A program made the translations under genes and the position numbers. Below the pieces are notes generated by a model, which saw only the letters and a list, made by a program, of their open reading frames with translations, did not search any database and had not been told where the DNA came from. Of a stretch of DNA of 64,000 bases, positions 17,288 through 26,509 are shown piece by piece. Source of the stretch: Anaerolineae bacterium (lineage in GTDB: Bacteria; Chloroflexota; Anaerolineae; Anaerolineales; Anaerolineaceae); the NCBI GenBank assembly GCA_013314735.1, contig JABUFD010000001.1:1273623-1337622 (forward strand), written 5' to 3'. How positions within the stretch are numbered: the stretch's first letter is position 1; each line of letters starts with the position of its first letter.

Positions 17288-18390
17288 TCAGAACCTCCAA
17301 GTGTTTCGAATGGCTCTATGATACCAGAACCAAGCACTTCTGTTCCCTTGAAAAACACCGCTGCCTGCCCGGGCGTGACATCACGCACTGGCTGAGAAAA
17401 TTGAACATTCAGGCGTTCTGTATCCAAAGGGACAAGAATTCCCGGAAACGCACGGCTGTGGTAGCGGACCTCAATCTCCGCCGACAGGGGAAAAGACGGT
17501 TCCTGGTGAATCCAATTCACCTCGCGGACAGCCATGTTGGTACGCCCCAAAGCCTCAGCTTGACCGATCACCAACTGATTTTTTGCGACATTCTTATCAA
17601 GGACATACCGGGGTTCTTTTGCATATACTCCCAGACCTTTCCGCTGCCCTATGGTGTAAAAAGCAAGGCCTGCATGCCGGCCAACAACATTGCCTGTTTC
17701 TATGTCGATGATATCACCCTCACGCACAACTGAGGGTTTCCGGCTGCGGATGAAATCATCATATCCCCCTGCGGGCAGGAAACAGATGTCCTGGCTCTCA
17801 TCAGATCCAGCGATGATCAACTGATGTTCTGCTGCGATCTTGCGGACTTCATCTTTGGTAAAAGCCCCCAATGGCAGCATGATTCGTCTTAATTGATCCT
17901 GGGTTAATCCGGCAAGCACATAACTTTGATCTTTCTTCGGGTCGACTCCTCGGTGCAAATGGGCAACCCCGCCTGGGTCCAGCACAACGCTTGCATAATG
18001 GCCGCTTGCAGAAAAATCTGCCCCGATCTCGTCGGCTACACGTAATAGCTCTGTCCATTTCAAATGCCGGTTGCAGAAAAAACAGGGGTTGGGTGTCACC
18101 CCTCTGGTATATCCTTTCACGAAATATTCCACCACTCGATCGCGGAATGATTCCCTTGCATCCACCACGCAAAAATCTACATCAATCTGCTGCGCGGCCT
18201 GCTTCAATCGGTTGATGTGGCGCACAAAACCAGCTTCTTCAGATTCCAGATCCTCATTCCGCCAGAGGCGCAAATATACACCCACTACATGGCACCCTTG
18301 CTCTTTCAATTTCAAGGCTGCAATGGTGCTGTCAATCCCTCCGCTCATGCCGACAACAACCTTTAACAAATTCTTTACCTCAACCTTCAT
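17284..18390 (-). CDS. mnmA: tRNA-specific 2-thiouridylase MnmA
   Basis: The 368-residue ATP pyrophosphatase-type enzyme puts sulfur on U34 of tRNA Lys, Glu and Gln. It has the PP-loop VVGMSGGIDSTIAALKL (~12-28), GVTPNPCFFCNRHLKW with the first catalytic Cys (~105), the second Cys in DESQDICFLPAGGY (~200), and a beta-barrel C-terminus with FYTIGQRKGLGV. It heads a five-gene operon driven by the promoter at 18423-18451. Confidence 0.96.
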   Translation of the reverse strand: MKVEVKNLLKVVVGMSGGIDSTIAALKLKEQGCHVVGVYLRLWRNEDLESEEAGFVRHINRLKQAAQQIDVDFCVVDARESFRDRVVEYFVKGYTRGVTPNPCFFCNRHLKWTELLRVADEIGADFSASGHYASVVLDPGGVAHLHRGVDPKKDQSYVLAGLTQDQLRRIMLPLGAFTKDEVRKIAAEHQLIIAGSDESQDICFLPAGGYDDFIRSRKPSVVREGDIIDIETGNVVGRHAGLAFYTIGQRKGLGVYAKEPRYVLDKNVAKNQLVIGQAEALGRTNMAVREVNWIHQEPSFPLSAEIEVRYHSRAFPGILVPLDTERLNVQFSQPVRDVTPGQAAVFFKGTEVLGSGIIEPFETLGGSE

Positions 18391-18422
18391 TGATGGATTT
18401 TTTGTAACGGGCGATTTCTTGT

Positions 18423-18451
18423 AATATACTTGATGTAATGATTTATTTCAA
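18423..18451 (-). promoter_or_regulatory. Sigma70-type promoter of the mnmA operon
   Basis: On the minus strand TTGAAA (18446-18451), 17 bases, TATATT (18423-18428). Transcription would begin near 18416, about 26 bases before the mnmA ATG. Confidence 0.6.
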
Positions 18452-18520
18452 ATCACTTACCGTGTGTGGACACTCCACCTGAGGGTACACCAATCGGCTA
18501 GATATCACCTGGAGGAAACA

Positions 18521-19942
18521 ATGACTACGAAGATCAAGTTTGGCACGGATGGTTGGCGGGCAGCCATTGCCCACGACTACACAATCGAAAACTTGAGCCG
18601 CTGTGCTCAAGGATTCGCCAGTTACATGAAGGAGATCGGAAAAGCAGGTTCCTGGATTGTGGTCGGTTATGACCGACGCTTTCTCTCCGATGATTTCGCC
18701 AGGACCGTTGCCGAGGTCCTGGCCGGAAATGGTTTTCGTGTGCACTTGACCAAGGAAGCCACGCCCACACCGGTGATATCTTTTGCCGTGAAGAACACTG
18801 GTTCCGCCGGCGGAGTCAATATCACGGCCTCCCACAACCCGCCCACCGACAACGGTTTTAAAGTGCGTGATCATACAGGCGGAGCCATTGACCCGGAAGG
18901 TTTGCTTCGCATCGAAGCCCTGATCCCCGATGAAGCCGTTGAAGTTGTAAGTATGCCCTATGCCAAAGCCATTGAGAGCGGCGCAATTGAAATATTCGAT
19001 GCCTCCGTTGAATACATTAAGAACATTGAATCCCTGATTGACCTCCAACCTCTGCGTGACGCCGGCCTGAAAATCCTGGTCGATCCCATGTGGGGGAATG
19101 GCGCGGGTTGGTTCCCAAAACTGCTGGGGGGCGGTAAAACAGAGATCATCGAAATCCACAGCGACCGCAACCCTCTCTTTCCTGATATGAAACGACCGGA
19201 GCCGATCCCCCCGAATGTCGATCCTGCCCTCGCAGCAGTCGTTCGCCATGGCGCGGATGTTGCCATCATCAACGATGGCGATGCTGACCGCATTGGGATG
19301 GGAGATGAGAACGGGACATTTATCAACCAGCTACAGGCCTATGCCCTGCTGGCATATTACCTGCTCGAGGTGCGCGGCCAACGAGGCGCGATCGTTAAAA
19401 CATTGTCAACCACGAACATGCTCTTCAAATTGGCAAAATTGTATAATGTACCGATTTATGAAACCGGAGTTGGTTTTAAGTATGTAGCCCCCAAATTCAC
19501 CGAAACGGATGCTATTATCGGGGGTGAGGAATCCGGTGGATATGCATTTCGCGGTAACGTTCCCGAACGCGATGGCATCCTGGCTGGCTTGTATTTCCTC
19601 GATTTGATGGTAAAAACAGGGTTGAAACCTTCCCAGTTGCTCAAGAAGGTTTACAGTCTGGTGGGACCGCACTTTTATGATCGGATTGATACCCGATTCC
19701 TGGGAGATTCCATGGAGAAACAAGAACGGATCCGCAAAGCCAATCCCGAATCGATCGGTGGGTTGCGGGTTATCGACCTTGATACCACGGATGGTTTCAA
19801 ATTCAACCTGGAAGATGGGGGTTGGCTGTTAATCCGCTTTTCAGGCACAGAGCCGATCATCCGGGTATATACTGAAACCACACAGGAAGACAAAGTCCAG
19901 GCAATTCTGCGTGATGGCTTAAAAATCGCCGGCATCGAATAA
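18521..19942 (+). CDS. Phosphoglucomutase/phosphomannomutase family protein
   Basis: The 473-residue alpha-D-phosphohexomutase interconverts hexose 1- and 6-phosphates. It has the start KFGTDGWRA, the phosphoserine loop [13 protein letters not shown] (~105), the metal loop [13 protein letters not shown] (~250), the sugar loop [10 protein letters not shown] (~340) and the phosphate-binding [12 protein letters not shown] near the C-terminus. Four domains are complete. ATG 18521 follows CTGGAGGAAACA; a longer in-frame ATG at 18464 lacks such a site. Sugar specificity (glucose, mannose or glucosamine) cannot be told. A terminator follows directly. Confidence 0.92.
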   Translation: MTTKIKFGTDGWRAAIAHDYTIENLSRCAQGFASYMKEIGKAGSWIVVGYDRRFLSDDFARTVAEVLAGNGFRVHLTKEATPTPVISFAVKNTGSAGGVNITASHNPPTDNGFKVRDHTGGAIDPEGLLRIEALIPDEAVEVVSMPYAKAIESGAIEIFDASVEYIKNIESLIDLQPLRDAGLKILVDPMWGNGAGWFPKLLGGGKTEIIEIHSDRNPLFPDMKRPEPIPPNVDPALAAVVRHGADVAIINDGDADRIGMGDENGTFINQLQAYALLAYYLLEVRGQRGAIVKTLSTTNMLFKLAKLYNVPIYETGVGFKYVAPKFTETDAIIGGEESGGYAFRGNVPERDGILAGLYFLDLMVKTGLKPSQLLKKVYSLVGPHFYDRIDTRFLGDSMEKQERIRKANPESIGGLRVIDLDTTDGFKFNLEDGGWLLIRFSGTEPIIRVYTETTQEDKVQAILRDGLKIAGIE

Positions 19943-19966
19943 TCCATTTCGGACCATAACGCCTCA

Positions 19967-19998
19967 GGGCTGCCCAAATGTATGGGCAGCCCTTTCTT
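19967..19998 (+). terminator. Rho-independent terminator after the phosphohexomutase gene
   Basis: GGGCTGCCCA pairs with TGGGCAGCCC (ten base pairs, six-base loop), followed by TTTCTTT. Confidence 0.85.
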
Positions 19999-20012
19999 TG
20001 GAAAGCACTACT

Positions 20013-20804
20013 ATGTATGTTGATACACATTGCCATCTGAATTACCATGAATTCCAGGTTGATTTGCCGGAAGTCCTCGATCGGGCACGTAAAGCAGCAG
20101 TATCGAAAATCATGGTCCCTGGATTTACACTCCAGTCCAGCCAGGATGCCGTCCGGCTGGCGATAACAGAGCCGGATTGCTGGGCCGCGGCGGGAATACA
20201 TCCCAATGATGCCCTCGAATGGAACATTGACACGGAAAATCTGCTCCGCCATTTATTACAGCAGTCCCGTGTGCTGGCCGTGGGCGAAATCGGTTTGGAT
20301 TATTACCGCGATCACGCCGCACATGATATTCAGCAGGTTGCCCTTAAAGAACAGCTGGCACTGGCTGCAGAATTTGGAAAACCGGTAATCATCCATATCC
20401 GTGAATCAATCGATGATACTTTTTCGATCTTGTTTGAGTGGCAGCAGGAGCTTGCACGGGTGGGTTCGCCATTGGCGCAACATCCTGGCATTTTTCATTC
20501 CTTTCCGGGTACCATGGAAGAAGCGCAACACGCAGTGCGTCACCATTTTAAAATCGGTGTAGGTGGACCGGTCACTTTTAAGAATGCACACCAAAAACAC
20601 AAATTGGTGGAATCATTGCCATTTGAAGCAATTGTGCTGGAAACAGATGCACCATTCCTGACCCCACATCCGCATCGTGGCCGCCGGAACGAGCCTTCTT
20701 ATATCCCATGGATAGGTGAAAAAGTTTCTGAACTGAAAGGTGTCACATTGGAACAGGTGGCTGCACAAACATCTGTTAACGCACATGTCGTTTTCGGCTG
20801 GTAA
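20013..20804 (+). CDS. TatD family deoxyribonuclease / metal-dependent hydrolase
   Basis: The 263-residue TIM-barrel metallohydrolase has the HxH metal motif in YVDTHCHLNYHEF at the start, AVGEIGLDYYRD (~85-96), VIIHIRES (~125), FHSFPGT (~160) and LETDAPFLTPHPHRG (~205). TatD proteins are 3'-5' exonucleases or DNA repair/degradation nucleases. ATG 20013 is chosen over 19998, which lies in the terminator. The gene ends eight bases from the convergent CAP/LysM gene with no hairpin between. Confidence 0.9.
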   Translation: MYVDTHCHLNYHEFQVDLPEVLDRARKAAVSKIMVPGFTLQSSQDAVRLAITEPDCWAAAGIHPNDALEWNIDTENLLRHLLQQSRVLAVGEIGLDYYRDHAAHDIQQVALKEQLALAAEFGKPVIIHIRESIDDTFSILFEWQQELARVGSPLAQHPGIFHSFPGTMEEAQHAVRHHFKIGVGGPVTFKNAHQKHKLVESLPFEAIVLETDAPFLTPHPHRGRRNEPSYIPWIGEKVSELKGVTLEQVAAQTSVNAHVVFGW

Positions 20805-20811
20805 ATCAGGC

Positions 20812-21834
20812 TCACCGTTTGATGCTGAACCAGCCTTTGTGGTAACCAAACACTCCTGCGCCAACCAGCAGCAGGATAAGTAATACCAAAATCCAGGTTT
20901 GCTTTGGCATCTCCTGGGCGTTCCCAGTTTGCACTGTTGTTACAACCAGAGTTTCTGTGACGGCGATTTTCGTCGCACGCAAGGTGGGTGTCACGCTCCT
21001 GGTCGGCAACGGCGTTGGCGACCCTGTAACGGTTGGTGCGGGTGTTGCAGTCGCAACGGGAGGATCAACAATATCGACCAGCAATTTCTCCCCCGCATAA
21101 ATCACCGGGTTGTTTGCATTCAGGTTATTTAAGCCGATCACGCGTTCTTCACTGACCCCGTATGCGGTCGCAATGGCCCATAATGTCTGCCCGTTCTTCA
21201 CTTCGTGCCAGACGTATCCATCGGCATCGGGAGTCGACTGTACCACTTCAAAAATAAACTGGTTGATCCCCGGAATGGCAGTGCGGGTTGGCTCACCTGG
21301 TGCCAGGGTGGGCAGGTTCGGATCTTCTGTGGCGATCGGAGGATAAGGGTCAAATATTTGCTTGTAGACGGCATCAGGCATACGAATCATATCAAAACTG
21401 ATATACACATAACCATTTTCACTGAGCGCAATCCCAGCGCCTGCCCAACCTTTGGACCAGGCCAGGATGGTATCTTTGTGCGGTTGGTCGTCCATCCACG
21501 TGTTAACTGCAATCTGGATCGGCCCCAAGGAAACATTCTCGGCAGTTACATTCGGCTGGGAACCATCTTCCCGGGTATGGGTCAGTGACTGGATTTCAGC
21601 CATATACTCGGCATGCGATTGTGCCAGCTGCATCAAATCATCCCGCATCACATACGGTTCCAGACCAAATACTGCGCGGATGTCATTCATTGCGAAGAAG
21701 ACATCTGCAGCCGAGTAATCCTGCGCATTCACAGTAAGCCGGCCATTTATGAAACCGAGTACCATTACAGTCAACAGTACTATGCCACAAATGAAATTTT
21801 TTCGAGAGATGATATTTTTCATATATCGTTGCAT
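20812..21834 (-). CDS. Secreted CAP-domain protein with LysM and C-terminal membrane helix
   Basis: The 340-residue protein starts with a signal peptide (~9-37, cleavage near VNAQDY). A CAP/SCP-type domain (~40-170) has LAQSHAEYMAEIQSLTHTRE, AENVS and a short final part. A LysM module (~205-255, VKNGQTLWAIATAYGVSEER) follows, then a Pro/Thr linker and a terminal membrane helix (~312-333) with a basic end. It would be held on the outer face of the membrane near the cell wall. CAP domains have varied binding and proteolytic roles, so the function is open. Confidence 0.82.
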   Translation of the reverse strand: MQRYMKNIISRKNFICGIVLLTVMVLGFINGRLTVNAQDYSAADVFFAMNDIRAVFGLEPYVMRDDLMQLAQSHAEYMAEIQSLTHTREDGSQPNVTAENVSLGPIQIAVNTWMDDQPHKDTILAWSKGWAGAGIALSENGYVYISFDMIRMPDAVYKQIFDPYPPIATEDPNLPTLAPGEPTRTAIPGINQFIFEVVQSTPDADGYVWHEVKNGQTLWAIATAYGVSEERVIGLNNLNANNPVIYAGEKLLVDIVDPPVATATPAPTVTGSPTPLPTRSVTPTLRATKIAVTETLVVTTVQTGNAQEMPKQTWILVLLILLLVGAGVFGYHKGWFSIKR

Positions 21835-21887
21835 CGCCTACAAACAACATTGGTACGATGCTTCGCACGAATTATAGGAGGTTAATC

Positions 21888-23054
21888 TTACCTGTGCAAC
21901 CTTTCATATTCACGGAATACTTCAATTCCAAGCGGTTCCTCTACATCAATCCCACTGACATCCGACAATATTTTTGCGAATCCATCCTGCCTGATACAGG
22001 CCTGTAGTTCACCAGCAATTGGGTCATCTTCTGGATCGAAACAGTATCCAGCAGCAATTGCTTTTGCCAGCATCCGCGGCACGCCACCTGCTTGTTCCAC
22101 CAGCCGTGCCGCACCTACCAGGCGATCATTTGGCGCTAATTTGCGGATAGGGTCACGCCCCAGCCGAAAGATCGTGTCACCCAGGGCGCGATTGCGAAAC
22201 CGTTCCAACAGGTCATCAACCATCGCTGCCAGGATGGCGCGTTCCTCTCCGTAGATCGCACTGATGGCAGTCATCGATTCGTCCATTACCCCGCGGACAA
22301 CAGAAAAAATGGTTGCATCACTCAATGCCTCGTACCCGAAGGTGTAGCCAGCCAGATAACCGAGATAACTCAAAGCCGCATGCCCGCAGTTATGTATGAA
22401 CAGCTTCATTGCGGTATATGCTTCGAAGTGAATTTTTGGTTCCATGCTGGAAATGGCTGGTATCTCACCCTTGAACATCGCACGAGCGACCGGTAGGTGT
22501 TTGTATGGCTCAACCAAAATCAATGTCGGGTCCTGTTCCCGCATATAAGGGCTCAAAGGAGGCACCATCCTTCCGATTACGGTATCCACCATGCCGATAA
22601 AAGCATTGAAATAATCCCTGTCTTCGGTCTCAAGCTGTTGTTCGACCAAATCGTGAAAATGTGCTGCCGCACCATTCAAGTTTTCACAGATGATCAGGTT
22701 CAATGGCGTGTCGATTCCGCTTTGCTTTCTCGCCCGGACCCCCAGAGCGACCAGTGGTGCTATCATAGGAAGAACGCGTGCACCCACAGCAGTCGCGCCA
22801 ATGGCTGACTCACAAAATATTCGCGCTACGGCATCCCTGTCAGAGGAATGGATAGCGGACACCGGGCCAACCGTGATATTGGTTTCACCATTGTTATCAA
22901 CCTCGCGAAGTATATAACTGTGTTCATGGTTGAGTTGATCAATCACTCGCTGATCGATATCGATAAAAATGACTTCATAATCCGATTCAGACAACAACTG
23001 TCCAATAAAACCGCGGCCAATGTTCCCCGCGCCAAACATGATTGCCTTTTTCAT
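21888..23054 (-). CDS. mtlD: Mannitol-1-phosphate 5-dehydrogenase
   Basis: The 388-residue protein belongs to the polyol-specific long-chain dehydrogenase family and oxidises mannitol 1-phosphate to fructose 6-phosphate with NAD+. It has KKAIMFGAGNIGRGFIGQLL (Rossmann motif) at the start, FIDID (NAD-binding acid), ICENLNGAA (~105), and the C-terminal helical domain with KLFIHNCGHAALSYLGYL (~210). ATG 23054, after GAAGGA, starts directly at the Rossmann strand. No mannitol PTS gene is nearby, so it may serve mannitol or fructose 6-phosphate metabolism within the cell. Confidence 0.9.
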   Translation of the reverse strand: MKKAIMFGAGNIGRGFIGQLLSESDYEVIFIDIDQRVIDQLNHEHSYILREVDNNGETNITVGPVSAIHSSDRDAVARIFCESAIGATAVGARVLPMIAPLVALGVRARKQSGIDTPLNLIICENLNGAAAHFHDLVEQQLETEDRDYFNAFIGMVDTVIGRMVPPLSPYMREQDPTLILVEPYKHLPVARAMFKGEIPAISSMEPKIHFEAYTAMKLFIHNCGHAALSYLGYLAGYTFGYEALSDATIFSVVRGVMDESMTAISAIYGEERAILAAMVDDLLERFRNRALGDTIFRLGRDPIRKLAPNDRLVGAARLVEQAGGVPRMLAKAIAAGYCFDPEDDPIAGELQACIRQDGFAKILSDVSGIDVEEPLGIEVFREYERLHR

Positions 23055-23118
23055 TGCATGCCATCCTTCATTCTGGGTTGACACCCATTATACGGGAGTT
23101 TCCGGTTTTTCTGGCAAA

Positions 23119-23151
23119 ACAAAAAAAAGGACCATATCATGATCCTTTTTC
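23119..23151 (-). terminator. Rho-independent terminator after tRNA-Leu
   Basis: On the minus strand AAAAGGATCAT pairs with ATGGTCCTTTT over a three-base loop (one G-U pair), ending in a run of T. It lies directly downstream of the tRNA 3' end. Confidence 0.75.
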
Positions 23152-23153
23152 GA

Positions 23154-23235
23154 TGCGCTTGGTGGGAGTCGAACCCACACGCCTCTCGGCACATGGCCCT
23201 CAACCATGCCTGTCTGCCAGTTCCAGCACAAGCGC
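23154..23235 (-). tRNA. tRNA-Leu (anticodon GAG)
   Basis: The 82-base class II tRNA has acceptor stem GCGCTTG/CAAGCGC with discriminator A. The anticodon stem CATGG/CCATG surrounds the loop TTGAGGG (anticodon GAG). It has a long variable arm TGCCGAGAGGCGT and a T-arm with GGTTCGACTCC. The 3' CCA is not encoded. It reads CUC and CUU. Confidence 0.95.
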
Positions 23236-23402
23236 GTGGTGCTGATTGCAGAGCTTATTATAAACGCCGCGGCCATGTTGTCAAGTGCCCCCCTCATTTA
23301 CCATCATTGGATATACCATTGGCAGGATGACCATTTGGACGGTTTCTCCCATGAAAATAAGGTAAAATCGTGATTAGGTTAATCAATATGGAGATGGCTA
23401 AT

Positions 23403-24395
23403 ATGAATATCATACTGGATGCGATGGGCACCGATACCTACCCTGAGCCAGAGATTCTGGGCGCACTCGCTTTTACCCGTGAAACTGGAATTAAGGTTAC
23501 ACTGGTTGGACAGGAGCAGTTGCTGCAACCGAAACTCGATCAATATCGAACAGGCTCCCCCCCGATCGAGATCGTTGATGCCCCGGATGTGCTCGAGATG
23601 ACCGACAAACCCGTGGAAGCTACCCGTAAAAAACCGGCAAACTCTATGGCAGTGGGTTTGAAACTGCTGGCGGACGGAAAGGGAGAAGCTTTTGTCACCA
23701 TGGGGAATTCGGGAGCAGCTATGTTTAATGCGACACGCCTCCTCCGCGCAAGAGGTATCCGACCTGCGTTGGCAGTTCCACTGCCTTCCAAAACCGGCCG
23801 CTTTATTCTGATTGATAATGGGGCAAACGTAGAGTGTCGTCCCGAACATCTGGTTCATTTCGCCATTATGGGCAGCCTGTACGCTGAGAAGAACTTCGGG
23901 ATTGCACAGCCGCGGGTTGGTTTACTGGCCAATGGTGAAGAAGAAGGCAAGGGAAATGATCTGGTCAAAGAAACGTTCCCGTTGCTTAAAAAAGAATCAC
24001 GTATTCATTTTATTGGCAATATCGAACCAAAAGAAGCGTTCGCTGGTGAAGTGGACGTATTGGTTACAGATGGTTTCACAGGCAATATCATCCTGAAGAC
24101 CACGGAAGCTGTGGGGTTGACCATCTACGCCACCCTGAAAGAAGCGATGACATCAACAATCATTTCAACCCTGGGTGCTGCATTGGTCAAACCTTCCTTA
24201 AAACCACTTAAAACAATGCTGGATCCCAACGCGATTGGGGCAGCACCGCTTTTGGGCGTCAACGGCCTGGTTTTCATTGGTCACGGGCGCTCGGATGAAT
24301 TTGCGGTTGCTGGCGCATTGGTGAATGCAAAGAAAATGGTAGAATCCGGCATACTCGATGCCATGCAGAAAACAATCTCAGAAATCATTCAATAA
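23403..24395 (+). CDS. plsX: Phosphate acyltransferase PlsX
   Basis: The 330-residue enzyme makes acyl-phosphate from acyl-ACP at the membrane, the first step of the PlsX/Y phospholipid route. It starts MNIILDAMGTDTYPEPE, has SMAVGLKLLADGKGEAFVTMG and NSGAAMFNATRLL (~100-115), then GANVECRPEHLVHFAIMGS and LVTDGFTGNIILKTTEA (~220). ATG 23403 lies nine bases after GGAG, better than upstream starts at 23370-23394. No acpP, fab or rpmF genes flank it, which is unlike the usual arrangement. Confidence 0.95.
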   Translation: MNIILDAMGTDTYPEPEILGALAFTRETGIKVTLVGQEQLLQPKLDQYRTGSPPIEIVDAPDVLEMTDKPVEATRKKPANSMAVGLKLLADGKGEAFVTMGNSGAAMFNATRLLRARGIRPALAVPLPSKTGRFILIDNGANVECRPEHLVHFAIMGSLYAEKNFGIAQPRVGLLANGEEEGKGNDLVKETFPLLKKESRIHFIGNIEPKEAFAGEVDVLVTDGFTGNIILKTTEAVGLTIYATLKEAMTSTIISTLGAALVKPSLKPLKTMLDPNAIGAAPLLGVNGLVFIGHGRSDEFAVAGALVNAKKMVESGILDAMQKTISEIIQ

Positions 24396-24410
24396 GACAG
24401 GAAAATTACC

Positions 24411-25124
24411 GTGAATATTGTCAGCAATAAGAAAATGATCCGCAGTCGCAGCCTCATTGGACAGATAACCACCTTTGGCAGCCTTGCTGTTTTAGGTCTG
24501 GGGCTGTATCTATCATTTCAAGAGAACATGCTCAGCTGGGCTTTGCTCTCCCTCATCATCGGTTTCATCCTCTCGCAGGTGGGCATTTTCATTGGTGGCC
24601 GTTTTGGCCGATCTCCCCGCCCGGATGAGATCGTCACATCATCCTTGAAAGGCCTGGATGGTAAATACACACTCTACCACTATGTTACAGCCACACCGCA
24701 CTTGTTGGTTGGACCATCTGGCGTTTGGAATGTGTTTACCTACCACCAGGGCGGCACAATCAAGTACGATCCAAAAAAGGGACGCTGGGTGCAAAAGGGG
24801 GGCAATCTTTATTTGAAACTGTTTGCCCAGGAAAATCTGGGGCGTCCAGACCTGGATATCCAATCTTACAATAACGACCTGCAGAAATTTCTCAAAAAGG
24901 TACTGCCGGACCAGTATGATAAGGTTGAGGTAAAGCCATTGTTATTATTCACCAATCCCAAGGTAAAGCTGGAAATTGAGAACTGCCCAGTCCCTTCACT
25001 CAAGCCGGATAAAGTTAAGGATTTTATGCGGCGCAATGCCAAAACAGATGCAGCTGATGTAGCAGTGATCAAGGCATTACAGGCGGTCCTGCCTGCGGAA
25101 GATATCTTGCCAAAGAAAAAGTAG
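24411..25124 (+). CDS. Membrane protein with NERD-like domain
   Basis: The 237-residue protein, starting at GTG, has two membrane helices (~18-36, 40-62). A soluble part (~75-180) contains LDGKYTLYHYVTATPHLLVGPSGVWNVFTYHQG, which looks like the start of the nuclease-related NERD fold; I cannot assign catalytic residues with certainty. The C-terminus is basic. It begins 15 bases after plsX and is likely cotranscribed. The function is unknown; a nuclease role is only an inference from the fold. Confidence 0.6.
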   Translation: MNIVSNKKMIRSRSLIGQITTFGSLAVLGLGLYLSFQENMLSWALLSLIIGFILSQVGIFIGGRFGRSPRPDEIVTSSLKGLDGKYTLYHYVTATPHLLVGPSGVWNVFTYHQGGTIKYDPKKGRWVQKGGNLYLKLFAQENLGRPDLDIQSYNNDLQKFLKKVLPDQYDKVEVKPLLLFTNPKVKLEIENCPVPSLKPDKVKDFMRRNAKTDAADVAVIKALQAVLPAEDILPKKK

Positions 25125-25141
25125 ATTCACCGGATAAAATG

Positions 25142-25176
25142 ATGGTGCTGACCGTATGCGGTCAGCACCATTTTTA
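25142..25176 (+). terminator. Rho-independent terminator after plsX and the NERD-like gene
   Basis: ATGGTGCTGACCG pairs perfectly with CGGTCAGCACCAT (13 base pairs, TATG loop), followed by TTTTT. It may also stop the convergent minus-strand transcript. Confidence 0.9.
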
Positions 25177-25265
25177 TGCGGGTATTGATCATCCGCGAAT
25201 GGAAGGAGATTCTCCTTCCGACGGTATGATTATATCGCAAATCCTGTGCCTCCCGACGATTAAAC

Positions 25266-25781
25266 CTATCTGGCTACCCAATCTGGCAAATCGAATTCGG
25301 CTATGCGCAGCAGCTGCCTGTTGTCAAACCAACAGTGCCATCGTTTTGGTGGCTTTTCCACCACCAGTTCTGGCAGAAAATGGTGGATGTTAGCCACCAC
25401 CTGGGATGAAGTCACCACCCGTTCCAACGGAAACCATGCCAGTTTGCCTTCGCTCGATGCCATTACCTTGCAATCCAATCCAACCTGAGCAGTGTACAGG
25501 TAAAGCCCCCCAGGTGGAAAATACCAGCTTTCCCAACTCAACAACCCACCAAAACGGAATGTCTCAATCACCAAACCACTTTCCTCCATGACTTCCCTTC
25601 GGCAGGCATCCAATGGTGTTTCACCAGGCTCGATATGCCCCCCCAGACCGTTCCACATTCCCAGGTTAGGTTCTTTTTCCCGCAAGAGCATTAATATATC
25701 ATTCGCCCGTTGAACAAAACACAGGGTAAACCCGTACGCTGATGATGCCATGTCAACAGGAATCCGGCGTGGTTCACTCAT
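25266..25781 (-). CDS. Nudix hydrolase, MutT/8-oxo-dGTPase-like
   Basis: The 171-residue protein has MWNGLGGHIEPGETPLDACR followed by REVMEESGL, a complete Nudix box at ~42-64. The sequence just before it (LREKEPNLGMWNG) is typical of the 8-oxo-dGTP/nucleotide-cleaning group. It lies 11 bases after the phosphoesterase gene and probably forms an operon with it and the PAP2 gene. Confidence 0.85.
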   Translation of the reverse strand: MSEPRRIPVDMASSAYGFTLCFVQRANDILMLLREKEPNLGMWNGLGGHIEPGETPLDACRREVMEESGLVIETFRFGGLLSWESWYFPPGGLYLYTAQVGLDCKVMASSEGKLAWFPLERVVTSSQVVANIHHFLPELVVEKPPKRWHCWFDNRQLLRIAEFDLPDWVAR

Positions 25782-25792
25782 AAAACTGACTC

Positions 25793-26494
25793 TTACTCAA
25801 AGAAAAATGGCGAATGAAGCGCCCGATTCATCCTGCTTTGCCGTCGCTTATCGTAAGCTACGGCGTGACGCTGAATCACAAGGCGGTCAGGCAAAGACGT
25901 TAACAGGGTAAACCGGGCAAAATGGTCTTTTACCTCGCGTACGAAGGAATCGACTGAAGCTACATTGATCAACAATTTCTCGTTGAAAGACATCACATGT
26001 TCACGATGGTAATGGCCATAGGCAATCACTTCGGCCTCAATCGGGCCAAACACACGAATGAGGTCAGCACCATCAGGATCTTGGCCATTGACCATGTCCC
26101 ATAGATCTGCTGGATTGGAATGAAACAGGCACAACCGCCTGCCATCTTCCAAACGGACCGTTTCCATGATTGGGGCCTTGGCCAAAAGCTCCAGGTTTGC
26201 CGGAGAGACATTCGCTTTCATCCAGTCGTGTACCCGTAGAATTAATCCCGCTTTATCTTCCCCCAACACTTCCACCGGGACCAGGTCATCATCATGATTA
26301 CCACGAATGATTTGAACATGGTGACGGTCAAGCAGATTCATAACTGCATCACCTCCGGAGTGCCCAAACAGGACATCTCCGAGGCAATAGATGTAGTCGA
26401 TCAATGATTCACCAGAAAGGCGCTGAATCTCCAACATCACAGCTTCCAGGGCAACCAAATTTCCATGCACATCTGAAAATAATGCAATCCGCAC
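25793..26494 (-). CDS. Metallophosphoesterase, YfcE/calcineurin-like superfamily
   Basis: The 233-residue protein starts (GTG, after GAGAGGAG) with MRIALFSDVHGNLVALEAV. It has metal-binding motifs in YCLGDVLFG, IIRGNHDD (~74) and AYGHYHRE (~170). This is a two-metal phosphoesterase fold with unknown substrate. A paralogue with the same layout is at 37127-37834. Confidence 0.85.
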   Translation of the reverse strand: MRIALFSDVHGNLVALEAVMLEIQRLSGESLIDYIYCLGDVLFGHSGGDAVMNLLDRHHVQIIRGNHDDDLVPVEVLGEDKAGLILRVHDWMKANVSPANLELLAKAPIMETVRLEDGRRLCLFHSNPADLWDMVNGQDPDGADLIRVFGPIEAEVIAYGHYHREHVMSFNEKLLINVASVDSFVREVKDHFARFTLLTSLPDRLVIQRHAVAYDKRRQSRMNRALHSPFFFE

Positions 26495-26509
26495 CCGTTG
26501 CTCCTCTCC

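Noticed and set aside
18443..19249. 268-codon open frame antisense to the phosphohexomutase gene
   Set aside because: The plus strand encodes an unmistakable phosphohexomutase with all motifs; the antisense frame has no recognisable domain or ribosome site and is a codon-bias shadow.
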